In this document: positions 25,059 to 36,042 of the stretch, one piece after another
How positions within the stretch are numbered: position 1 is the first letter of the stretch
How the letters are laid out: the number at the start of each line of letters is the position of its first letter
Source: Daphnia pulex
Taxonomy: Eukaryota; Arthropoda; Branchiopoda; Diplostraca; Daphniidae
DNA length: 64,000 nt
Reading direction: 5' to 3'
Assembly: GCF_021134715.1 (NCBI RefSeq)
Contig: NC_060026.1
Coordinates: forward strand, 8,919,001-8,983,000
Program-made: the position numbers and the translations under genes
The notes under the pieces: model-generated
The model's input: the letters and a program-made list of their open reading frames with translations, nothing else
What the model was told of the DNA's origin: nothing
Databases searched by the model: none

Positions 25059-25882
25059 CTTAAGTTTTCAGGGATGATTGTAAATTTCACAAAAAAACGT
25101 GGTCCCGATTCCCGAACTCCCGATTCGTCTTGTTGACAATTGACAGTGAATAAGCAGACTACTATTAACAACTTACTGATCGTCAAAGAGGGTGAGGATA
25201 AACAGTAATAAACGGATAAAGATAACGGAAAAAGTAATGAAAAAAAGGAAACAAAAAAACAAATAAAACAAATAAATAAATAGACTAACGGGAACCGCTG
25301 AGGAGGACAAATCAACAAAATCAAGACTACTACAGGGAAAAGCTAGATAATTCCCTTTTGAAAACACTACTGCCTGTAGGCCTACCCTGTAGCGGTGTAG
25401 CCGTAATGTAGAAGGATAAGTAAAATTAAATATAATTAGAAAGTAAATGAGAAACCTGAGTAATTTTCTAACTCATCCAACATTATTCTTGAATCTTGAT
25501 GCATCATTGATCTCCTTATTGTTATTCAAATAAGAAGTGGTGACGTGGAATGCGCACATAGCGCTTTTTTTTAAAGTTTTTCCAACGGTTTCCATTTTGC
25601 AATCACATAAAAACAATTTTAGATTACACATTTTACTTATATAAGCCAGTGAGTCTAATCTGTTTACTTACTGATTTTGAACGGACAATTATCGTTTTTA
25701 TCAGTAACCTATATTGTCGTTCTCCCCTCTCAAGACACTGATGTGCTGTCACTCCTGACTCGCATAGTATTCTTTGTTCGACTCGTTTTGTGTGACGTTG
25801 AAACGAGAAGTTTAATATTTTTTTTTGCTACAGAAGTTTTATAAAAATTGTTAAAATAAAAAACGAATAAAGCGGTAGAGTT
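25059..25882. other. Divergent promoter region between AK6 and CRAL-TRIO gene
   Basis: About 0.8 kb of AT-rich DNA between two start codons facing away from each other. AAATAAA-rich runs near 25250 give spurious hydrophobic frames on the minus strand. No clear TATA box or coding sequence; a shared bidirectional promoter is possible. Confidence 0.45.
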
Positions 25883-28402
25883 ATGAATCCAAAGGAAAAT
25901 GTGTGTACTTCCATCGACCCTGAAATTTTAAGTAAGGCCAAGAAAGAGATAGGCGAAGACGATGAGAGAATAGATGCCACATTGAAAATCATCAAAGAGT
26001 GGCTTAAGAAACAGCCTCATTTATCATGTTCCCCAGGTAATCCATCCATTCAATTGTTGAACCATACCTTTAAAAGCAATATTTTTGCACCCCCTAAACT
26101 TTATTTCTTATTAGATGACAGGTTTTTCCTTATGTATGCTAGAGGTTGCAAGTATAGCATTGAGAAAATAAAACGTAAAATTGATTTGTGCCTTACTATG
26201 AGAGCATTACTGCCAGAAATCTTCAGCGGATGGGATGTTTTGAATTCGAATATTCAAAATGCTCTTAAATATGGGTGTGTGACAATTTATAACCCTTAGC
26301 ATAATTTTATTGGATTATGTATATTGTTACGTATATATTAATAAATTATTCACTTTGTAGCATTATGTTACCCTTACCTGGGTATGATCGCCTCGGACGT
26401 AAAGTATTCGTTTACCGAATGGGATGCTTTCCACCTGAAAAAGTTAAGGTTGAGGATTTAGAGAAAGCATCGGGGATGGTTGCCGAAGTTTTAGCCTATG
26501 AAGAACCTGTGATATTTATAACCGGCGTAGTAGTTATTGTTGATTTTGAAGGCTATTCTTTAAGCCACCTCACCCATAGACCGTTGTCGTTCATGAAGAA
26601 GCAGGCAAAATACTTCCAGGTTGCTATTTCGTAAACTTGTCGATTGACGACTTTCTTATAAAAATAAAAAACTTATACAATACGGTACGTATTAATTCAT
26701 AGGACGCAGGACCAGCAAGCCCCAAATCTATAAACTTTATCAGAACTCCAACCGCATTTAATGCTGTCTACAATCTAGTGATGGGTATTCTAAATGACAA
26801 AATGAAGCAAAGGGTACAAAATTTTCCTTCTGGTCACTGAGAAATTTTTCAAGTGTTATATATTTTTTTTATGCAGTTAAAAGTACATGGATCCGATTTT
26901 GAATCTTTGTATAAGGAAGTTCCAAAAGCTATTCTTCCATCGGATTACGGAGGCGAAGGACCGTCAACTGCTCAATTAACAGGTAAAATGATATATAAAT
27001 AGACAATTTTATGGGTACGGCAGTAGAAAATAATGATAATCTGATCAAAGTGTCCTTTATCAGATTTTTCTTTCACTCTTTCTCGCACAATAAGACTGTC
27101 AAATTTGATAAAGAACTTCGGTTTCAACCCCCCCCCCCGTTATTTTGAAGCCCGCTTGATGTAGATTGTAGCCAGTCGCCAGCAAGGTTAAATGCTGCGA
27201 AGACCAGATTAAAATTCGTTTTGTTTGAGAGATGAAAAGATTTGAGAAGGACAAATGGGAAAGATCAAAACCCCCTTAATCCGCATCGCTTTTCTTCGTT
27301 TATAGGACAAGTTAAAAAAGTAATAATTTAAAGAAAATGTGGGTTAGGCTACCATCCAAAACAACAATTCCAAAGGGATTTTTCATTTTATTTTAAATTT
27401 CCCGATTATAAGTCAATTGACTTGACGTCTTTTGGCTAAATCTTCGGGGCTAAGTTTGAATAATAAAAAATAAAGCCCCTAGGACGCCTTCGGAATTTAG
27501 GATTAGTTTCCATAGGTAAATCAGTTAGGGCTTAGGGTAGTTTCAAAGTTGAGTCACGATATAATAGGAAAGGTACACCACGATATATAATAGAAAGGTA
27601 GACCAACGGAAATGGGGAGATAAGGCTTAAAAACGGCCCAAAAGCTTCCTAGTTTGCGGAGTTGCCATTTAGAGCGATCCCCATTTTTCACTTTTTAGAA
27701 GAGCGCATCGGTCTGCAGGGTTTTATGGGACTAAACCGGTTTTTACTCATTATAAATTCAAAAAAGGGCGTGTTAACTTGTAGCCCCCGCGAAAACTGTT
27801 CCTTAGACACGTAAGATTAGATTTAGCGGGGGCTAAAAATACCTAATTCATCTTCTCATCAGATTAGGCAATTTTTTATATGTTTATTGTTTAATTCGTG
27901 ATTGAAATTCACAATTTTTGGAAAATTGCCCCCAATGTGTTTTAAATTACTTATTTCTGTTTATTTATTTTAAAATATTAAAGATGAATTTTCGAATTCA
28001 TTTTTAATATTTCAAAATTCATTTTTCGATATCCGATATTCGATTCCGATATCGGACCGACAACATGTGTTACTTTGGAATATTAACGTTTTCTTGTATG
28101 GCTCTCTCTGGACCCGTACGGAAACCTTTGGTAGGAATAGCACGTTTAAAAATTTAAAAATAAGTTTTTATCTCTTCTGTTATCTAGCAAAACGAGACTC
28201 ACATAAAATAATTGTGCAAGTAATACAATTAACGTTTTTTTATTTAACAGATTTCTGGAAGAAAAAAGTAGAAGATAATCGGGATTTTTTACTTCAACAG
28301 CAAAACTATTTGGCAGATGAATCAAAGCGTTTTGGAAAGCCGAAAACAACAGAAGAACTTTTCGGTATTGAGGGGTCATTCCGGAAACTCGCTGTTGACT
28401 GA
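25883..28402 (+). CDS. CRAL-TRIO domain lipid-transfer protein (alpha-TTP-like)
   Basis: Six exons: 25883-26036, 26115-26274, 26361-26619, 26703-26813, 26877-26982 and 28251-28402; phases agree and give 313 aa. The N-terminal CRAL-TRIO_N helices (residues about 10-100) contain [30 protein letters not shown] and the 'LLPEIF' segment. The CRAL-TRIO lipid pocket follows with [57 protein letters not shown] and [26 protein letters not shown] features. Such proteins bind hydrophobic ligands (tocopherol, retinoids, phosphoinositides); the ligand here is unknown. The last intron (1268 bp) is far longer than the other four and looks like a site of repeat accumulation. Confidence 0.93.
26983..28250 (+). 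other. Long last intron of the CRAL-TRIO gene
   Basis: GT-AG bounded, 1268 bp, against 63-86 bp for the gene's other introns. It contains a C run at about 27128 and purine-rich stretches; repeat insertion is likely but no clean inverted termini or target duplication were found. Open frames inside are not coding. Confidence 0.6.
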
Positions 28403-28457
28403 AGCCCTTTTGTTGTTTTTCAACACGTTTAAATTTAACAATGTGGATTACTAGATT

Positions 28458-28732
28458 TCTATAGGGCTCTTCGGGATCTGTTTTCTTTTGCCTTTTTATC
28501 TGGCAACGCAGAATGGCTGGACATTTTTTAGCGCGAGAACGAGGAGAAGAGGGAGAATGGGACGAATGGGGGAGAAGAGAAAACGTGGGTCCCCTTTTTT
28601 TCGTACGCCCTCCTCCCTCCCATTCGTTCCATTCTCTCTCTTCTCCCCGTTCTCGCGCTAAAAAAATGTCCAGCCATTCTGCGTTGCCAGATAAAACGTC
28701 AAAAGAAAACAGATCCCGAAGAGCCCTATAGA
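28458..28732. mobile_element. Palindromic foldback/MITE element 1
   Basis: Near-perfect inverted repeat: the left arm starts TCTATAGGGCTCTTCGGG and the right arm ends with its complement, CCCGAAGAGCCCTATAGA. Each arm is about 125 nt, with a small loop near 28590. The symmetry runs to the CTATAG at each end, so the target duplication (TA, TATA or CTATAG) cannot be fixed. Open frames on both strands here are products of the palindrome. It sits 55 bp past the CRAL-TRIO stop codon, possibly in its 3' UTR. Confidence 0.8.
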
Positions 28733-29117
28733 TGTTATACCATTGAAAAAGTAGTAGTCGAGCAAAAAATCGTGTGCAGTTTACGCCGATGCGCACCACA
28801 GCGGCCGATAGCAGAACTAAGATTGTTATTACGCTTGACAACCTCTTTAGTCAAGATCCTTTGTTCGACAAAAAGGCCTTGTTCGACTGTTGTCGAAAAA
28901 ATGATCTTATTACGCTTGACAACCTCTATAGTCAAGATCCTTTGTTCGACAAAAAGGCCTTGTTCGACTGTTGTCGAACAAATGATCTTGACTATAGAGG
29001 TTGTCAAGCGTAATAACAATCTAGGTTCTGCTATCGGCCGCTGTGGTGCGCATCGGCGTAAACTGCGCACGACTTTTTGGCATGTCTACTACTTTTTCAT
29101 TGGTATAACATCTATAG
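28726..29117. mobile_element. Palindromic foldback element 2 with internal direct repeat
   Basis: Left end CTATAGATGTTATACCA is matched by TGGTATAACATCTATAG at the right end, and most of each arm pairs (for example GCAGTTTACGCCGATGCGCA with its complement near 29050). Inside, a roughly 70-bp block starting TTATTACGCTTGACAACCTC occurs twice in direct order (about 28829 and 28908) and once inverted (about 28990-29020). It abuts element 1 and shares its CTATAG boundary. No transposase is present, so it is non-autonomous. Confidence 0.8.
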
Positions 29118-30240
29118 AATTGTTTTCAAATTTCCAAATCCTTAGTTACTCTTTGAGTACTCACTTACGAAAGGATAATAACATATGGGGTGATAAAACC
29201 CTCAGACAATGCCAAAGGTAGCCGAAACGGGAAAAGGAGTGAAAACTCAAAATAGTTCATTACTCAACAAATAATTTAGATTGGGAAAATAAATTTAGTA
29301 CTGTTATAGAGCGTGTTTGCTGCTTTTGTAATAATATTTTTTATTGATATCCACGGAGTAGTTTAGGCATAATATTTTTTAAATTCGTAAAATTAACAAG
29401 CGATCCACGATTCAAGTAGACCGAAATCATGGAGGGGCTTTCCAGATCTAAATCCGGAAAAGGCCTTAAAAATATAAAAAAATATAGGCATGTTTGTCTT
29501 CGCACGCCGGATTTACCTGCGTTTGCAGAATTACAAAATTCCCACCCGATTAGGAGTTATTTAGCTCTAAAGTTTGGGTTTTTTGAATTTTGTCAGAAAG
29601 TGGGGGGGCTTTGACATCCATTTTCGGAAAAGCGGGGGAGCTAGGGAAAAAACTAGTTTTTTCAAAAGGTTTATTGCATACTCAACCACCGAAATCCAAA
29701 AGGAATTTCCTTTCAAGATTTTATTGGTTGAGATATGACTGATTTAGTGAAAGGATAATTTAGCTGGTTTCCCTCCCTGGCTTGCAGCCATTTTTTCGTA
29801 CGGTCCGCTGCGCTCCTGGCGGAAGCCAGCAGAAGGTCTTATATATCGGCCTTCACATTAGACCCATTGCATTTATACAGGCCTTCATATATAGTGAACC
29901 CAGATTTCTTATTGGCCGATGTAATAAGAAAAATTCCAAAATTTCAATCGTTTATATCTCGGCTTCTGAGCCGAGCATAAAAAAAACATGAAAATGGTTT
30001 GAAGAGGTGGGCTATCCCATCATTTTGAAACAATTAGAATATTTCTAGGTGCAGCAGTTGACGAGAAAACTGCTAAACAAAAAACGAAAAAAATTCCAAA
30101 TTTCGGCTACCCCCTCTCAGTTTTTTTTTAACATCTCCCAAACTACAAAAGTTAGGCGATTGCGGTTTTTAGCAATCGATTTAGCGAAAATGTTTTCACA
30201 AAACCCGTCTATTTGTTTATTTTTAGAACCCCCAGCGACA
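29118..30240. other. Unclassified repeat-rich intergenic DNA
   Basis: Contains G-rich purine blocks (about 29605-29650) and A/T-rich stretches typical of old element debris, but I find no coding domain, terminal repeats or RNA gene. Short open frames here are not recognisable. Confidence 0.4.
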
Positions 30241-30247
30241 ATTTCCG

Positions 30248-32345
30248 CTAAATAAGAAACCCCCAAACGGCCTCTTTGAGTGGCGAATCGCTTGTTAAAA
30301 GTAAAGTTGTGGGGGCTAGGAAACCAATTATTGGGACGAATATTCTTCTGGAGATAATACTAAGAATTTTCCTCTTGGTAATTTTGTCTCCTCTCTCTAC
30401 TGCTGCTTGCATGATAGATGTGGGGTAAAATTTGAATGAGTTGGAGTTAGTATCCCATCTAAATCCCAGCGCTTTTTGTTGGCCATCTATTGTAGGTGAG
30501 AGGATTCCGACAACTTGGTTTGACATTTCTTTTTCGGCGAGAAAGTCACGGAGCTGCTTGTTGTTCGTAGCCCAGCTCCTTAGGTTGAGTTGGGCCTCTG
30601 AGAATAGTGTGACAGTTTCTCCCACTGTTGTTATGGCTGTTGTGATGTATTGAATGGGATCACAGATGGCGCTCGAAAGCCTTACGCCAGAGGGCAACGG
30701 AGTGAACGGAATTCGAGTCGAGAGTAGAGTGGAAGGACGTCTTACCGTTCCCGTCTGATCATTTATACTTGTTTGATATGCAATTGTCCCCAATTTGCCC
30801 CAAAGTGTCGGCAAAATCTGTTTCCTATTGGCTGTATTCATGGAATCATCGTTCTCTTTGTTTGTTCTGTTTGTTTGTACCGAGCGAGGGCTCGGGAGGA
30901 GTTATGATGTATTGAATGCGATCACAGATGGTGCAAGAAAGGCTTACGCCAAAGGGCCACGGAGTGAACGGCATTCGAGTCGAGAGTAGAGTGGAAGGAG
31001 GTCTTACCGTTCTCGTCTTGTGTATTTTGTACGCCTGATTGACTGAGAATACAGTGCTTAACGCAGACTTAACAGCTGTTGTCTCATCGTCCGCGCCTCC
31101 AAGGTAGTCGTCTACATACAGCTGCTTTTCTATTTGCTCGACAGTTTCTGGAAATTTAGATTTAACTGAGAGAAAATGTTTGTTAATAGAGCCTCTTAAG
31201 AGGAATGGACTGGAACTTAGCCCAGATTGGACTCTTTTCCATTTGTATGCGATGAGATCGGAGCTGGGATTTTCCGGCTCCCTTGGCCATAAAAATCTGA
31301 CTGCTTTGGCGTATTCTGGCTGCAGCGCGACGTTGAGAAATGCTTTCTCAATATCCGCAATCCAGGCGATCCGGTTCATCCTGAAACGCATAAAAAACGA
31401 GAGGAGATCTGGATTAAAATTTTTTCTGATCTCCAAAACGTCGTTCAAGCTCGGTCCATATTTTGATTTGGCGGCGCCGTCGAATACTGGTCTGATTTTT
31501 GTAGTGGCTTTATCTGTTCGGTAGGCTGGATGACGAGGTAGATATGTGTGGAGGCCATCGTAGTCGACATCACCCTCCTCTATAAATCCGTTTGTCTTCA
31601 ATTGTTCAATTTCTTTGGTTTAGTTGGCCAGATCACTTTGAGATTTTCGCAGCTTGCTCAGCATGCCCCGTAATCTTCCTGCTGCCATCTGGTGGTTGAT
31701 TTCTAGTCTCCATCTGTTAGTTTTCCAAGGTATTGGCGTGCAATATCTCCAATCATCAAATCGCGTTATATCTTCGCAGAAGGTGCGGAATTGTACGTCC
31801 TTCTCCACAAAATCACAGTCGTTTAAATTCGCGAAGTTTTCTAGACGCCAAATAACGAAAGATCAAAATTTAGTTTCTCCAATTCATATTTCTTGTTCTC
31901 TTTTCCGAGTCGGAGAAGCAGATTTATTCAGAATTTTCTGGGAGTGGTGGGAGACTGGAATTTCCGGTCTCCCTGCTTTCCGACTTGTTTGATTGGACGA
32001 TGCTGAAAAATGTGATGGTTGTGAAGTGATCTGTGGGAGAGAATAATTTGAATTAAGGAGGAGTTGACTGACGATAGATTGACTTTGTTTTGTTGATTTT
32101 TCCTGGGATGGACCGCCGATCACCTTTCCAAGTTTGGAATTGGAGGCTCATCTGAGTCCACACGGACTTGTGATTGCTGGCTCGTTGAATATAGTGTTGA
32201 ACATTTGGCCCATGCCGAAGAGAATTCCGAGGTCCTCGTCTCCTCTATCTCGTTCGAAGCGGTCGTCTGCCAAGTTTTCGTTTTCCAGCCACAGTTTTCT
32301 CGCAAATTTTAACCCCCGTGTATAGGAAAATACTATACATTCCAC
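30248..32345 (-). pseudogene. Decayed BEL/Pao retrotransposon pol fragment
   Basis: Minus-strand frames read in order as a BEL/Pao polymerase: a segment before the RT (YCTPIPWKTNRWRLEINHQM, about 31620-31808), the reverse transcriptase (IRPVFDGAAKSKYGPSLND, WIADIEKAFLNVAL, the catalytic YVDDYLGG box, about 31020-31600), then the post-RT connection (LGFRWDTNSN, KRKILSIISR, about 30248-30600). An in-frame stop separates the first two, frames shift near the 5' end (31850-32345), and about 400 bp of foreign sequence splits the region after the RT. Gag, integrase and LTRs are not visible. The element is inactive. Confidence 0.8.
30644..31019. repeat. 114-bp direct repeats inside the BEL/Pao remnant
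   Basis: Positions 30644-30757 and 30906-31019 are near-identical direct copies (starting GATGTATTGAATG, ending in TCTTACCGTTC.CGTCT), about 148 bp apart. They interrupt the collinear pol sequence, so the block is an insertion or a local duplication within the retroelement. Confidence 0.75.
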
Positions 32346-32954
32346 TATACTGGAAAAAAGTTATACTTGGTCTATATGGTTTTGTCTCTTTGTACCTTCG
32401 GCTAATGATTCTCCCCATAATCCCCTTTCAATGGGCAGAGCGCCCGTTTTTTCAATTCAAGAGTGGGTGAAGCCACCCACTTACCCCCACCCAAGGCCAA
32501 TTCCTTTGTTAAGATTTGTGTTAAAAACAATATTATTTGTGAGTTTCTTCTAAGTTTTAACACCATAGTTCAGTCGTTAACTGGATTTGAACCCAATAAT
32601 CACATATGATCAGCAGCTTCCAACGCTGACAACTGAGCTTTGAAATATTAATTTAAGAACATATTATGACGATGGAAATAACGTGGGACATTTGTTAAAA
32701 GGGGCTTAGAATTTTTCATGAACCTCATGTTAGTTAAACACGCGCTAACAGATTTCACAAGAACAGTCAGTAGGGATTCGACAGAACTGCGGCTATATTA
32801 TAAACTGCGGCTATTATCAGCTATTATGAATTTTTAAATTCAGCTGGCATGTTTTTGAAATCCTTAAAATTACACCCAGTATCCCTGTAAAACATTGATT
32901 CACTTGCCGTTTTTTATTACGGATAAGTCTAATGATAGCTGATTGTAATCAGTA

Positions 32955-33820
32955 GGGGAGACTGGAGTAAAACGGGACGGTTTTTGTTTCCCCCCTATAT
33001 CTCCCAAACTAATTATTGAATTTCTTTAAAATTTTGTTTTTATGTATTCCATATTGTAATGAACCCCCCATATTTTTTATATAATTTAATAATGAACCAT
33101 TTCCCCATAAAATACCTTTAAAGTTTCCTCAGATTTGTGGGAGGGGCCTATTTTGGGGGGTAATTGAGGACACTGGGGTGGGTGATGAGGGACGTCCTCC
33201 GTTTTCGCCTTAAAATTCATCAATAAAATTGAAAAAAATTGAAAAAGTGTTCCACTGCATATAATCTTTGAGTTTATAAATGTTTCAAATTGATTATTGT
33301 GTTAATGAACCTTTTTTCTTATAAATACAAAAACCCTTATGGAGCAGTAGGACATCCTGCGTTGCTAGGTAACGAAATCGAGCCTCTTAAAAATGCTGTA
33401 CGCTGATTGGTCCGTAACTGTCCCAAATTAGCCAAAAACAGCTGTCCCGATTTCCCGGTTTAGACACTTTTTTTTTAAAGTTCATACTGTCTAAACTAAT
33501 CGATCTAAAATTATAATTTCTGTTTTAAACGATCAAGAAATGAATCAGCTTCATTTCCATATTAAATTTACATGCCATTAGCGTTTATTTGTTTCTTCAA
33601 ACATAAAATGGCGGAGACAAAAATTTCTAAAAAAAAACCGTTTTTTTTGTTTTGTCAATAACTCATGCAGTTATTGACAAAAACCAACCAAATTTCATGC
33701 CAAATTAGATTATACAGATTTACATAACATACTAAAAATTTTTACAGTTTTATTAACATCTACTATTTTTCCCCCCACTGTCCCTTTTGACCCGGTGTCC
33801 CGTTTTACTCCAGTCTCCCC
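32955..33820. mobile_element. Non-autonomous TIR element with TA target duplication (copy A only)
   Basis: Begins GGGGAGACTGGAGTAAAACG and ends with the inverted complement CGTTTTACTCCAGTCTCCCC, flanked by TA on both sides (32953-32954 and 33821-33822). Copy B has the undisrupted site with a single TA near 49509. TA duplication fits the Tc1/mariner superfamily mechanism or a related one. No transposase frame is inside, so it needed help to move. Confidence 0.85.
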
Positions 33821-33822
33821 TA

Positions 33823-36030
33823 CCCCTTGTTTTACCCACTGATTGTGCAAACTCGGTAGTGAGTGCCGAGGACGGGGAGCAAAATTGGGGATTAAAGACG
33901 CGCGTCAAATAAAAAAAGAGTTAGAGATGGTGTCATAGTTACCAACCTTGAGACTCAATTTTTTATGGCCAGCTTTCAGGGGATTACCTTTAATGACGGG
34001 GGCGTTAATTTCCTTCGCACTGGTGTTTAGCCAAGGCAGGGTTTAAAACTGCAAAAGGTTCTATCTTCTTGTTCAAAAGTCGGAAAAATATTTCCCACTT
34101 TTAGCATAAGACTTATATGTCCTATTGCGTAGACAATATTGTCCGTTAATTGCAGAAAACTGTGTCTCCTTTTCGCTGAGACAATATTGTCCACTGTTGA
34201 AAATGAGCATATTTCAGAGGGACATTTTCTGCATACAATGTACAGAAAATTAACTATACAAACAAGTGTATAGCTTTTACAATACAAGATTTGTTTAGAG
34301 AGAACTTAAGTTTTACGTGTAATGCTGGTTTACATACATTGTGTGTTTTGATGCAAGTCCTGCATCATATACATATCTAGTAGGGCACAAGAATAGAAGT
34401 AATAACGAAAACCATTACGAAACATTATCATTAACTATGATATTAAGATGATTACTGATGTCAGACAGTGTTAAATTTTTTTGTTGGTGAGACTGACACC
34501 AACACAAGCAAAATCTATGCACAAGTTGAAAAATGTTACACCTTACAAACAAACTGCCATGTATCGACAGGGGGGATTTTTACAATATCAACGGTAGTCA
34601 GGAACTAAAATTTAACAAATTTGGAACATTTTAACTCTTCCATTAAAGCTAAAATAATCATTTCATTTGTATTGTTACTTTATTCTTTATTGTACCTGAG
34701 AAACATCATGAGCATGAGAACTCCCAGAGTTCAGGTAACGAATCGACGATCACATTTTTGTTATTTTCTGTTTTCGTGCATCCCATGTTCGTTAATAAGC
34801 TCCATTTTCTTTGTAATCTTAAACCACAAACCTTTTAATCATATTGTGCTTAAAATTAAAGATGGATTAAGAACGCTTGGGCAAAAATTAAAGAAAATGA
34901 AAGCAGACAACATCGTTCTTATTAATCGTTAGAAGAAATATCGATAGAAAATTATAAAAAAATCAATCCAACCAAAACTCAAACTGCTAAAAAGGATAAC
35001 AGCAGTTTTCTCACCCGCGCTTGATATCTGCGAATGCATCGGTTTTATTTTCATATCTAATACTCTCATATCGAGTTACACTAGGCCTAACCTACCACAG
35101 TGGATAAACAGTAAACATTTTAACCCACAGACAATTCCTAAGACAACGATTACGATTACAATTAAGACCCTCCAGGACCCTATTGGATGGCACGAGCTAA
35201 TAATAATTATTATTGATTATTGAAGTGACAAAATTTGCATCGTTTTCCCAGTGTCGTAATAATTTTAACTCTGTGGACAGTGAATTTTAAATAGAAAGTT
35301 TACTGTGGTCGGTTTTGCTTGCTGCGATATAAAGACGACATCAAACAGCCAGACTACATCTAAAAATATTGACAGAAACAACAAATGTTAGGAAAAGTTG
35401 AAATTGAGACAGAGAGGGTAATCCAAATTTTTAAAGATTTTTAATGGATGAATAAATTGAATGAAGGTTTCCATGTAATTTACTGGTTTCTTGGTATAAA
35501 TAGCCTCCAGTTTTTGGCAGTATGTATCAGAAATTAGTATTAAAAGACGAATCTCTTACTTACTTTCGTACATAACGTAAAATGATTATTTCTGCAGTAA
35601 AAGCTATTGCATTATTGCACAATTAAATATAAAACCAGACTATTTTTCATTTTGATAAGCACCGAAATGAAATAACTTGCAGAAGTGAACCCACGCTAAG
35701 ATAAATTCATATAAACATCAGCATATCTAACTTGAATTTTTCAGGTTTTTCAGGTTCAGATAGCAGCCAATATTCGCGAATAAAATCTTAAAGGACAAAA
35801 TTTGTTCAACCGTTTGCTGAGCAAGAATTGGATGTGTTAAATTCGCTGCAAGCACCATCAGTTAAGGTAGGCACTGTTCCGTATACATACGTATAGTTAC
35901 CAATCAATTAGTCGGTAGTTATAAACCATAATAAAGAAAGGTGTAACTCGTTTTCATAGGTTAAAATAAATCTATTTCCAATTTTGTTAAAGATGGTAAA
36001 CGCCATCGAAGAAGAAAAATTTTTCTTTAA
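33823..36030. other. Duplicated non-coding stretch upstream of the kinase pseudogenes (copy A)
   Basis: AT-rich, with no recognised gene. It holds two perfect 12-bp palindromes GACAATATTGTC (34132-34143 and 34180-34191, 48 bp apart) and a 103-codon plus frame at 34621-34932 with a hydrophobic N-terminus and Lys-rich C-terminus (86 codons in copy B), which I do not recognise. Confidence 0.4.
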
Positions 36031-36042
36031 GGGACAAAATTA

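Noticed and set aside
28146..28841. A 231-codon minus-strand frame
   Set aside because: It runs across the antisense of the last CRAL-TRIO exon and foldback element 1, so it is a product of these.
28735..29221. Plus and minus frames of 79-149 codons with nearly the same protein on both strands
   Set aside because: They lie within a palindrome, so the same sequence is read on both strands; no homology is visible.
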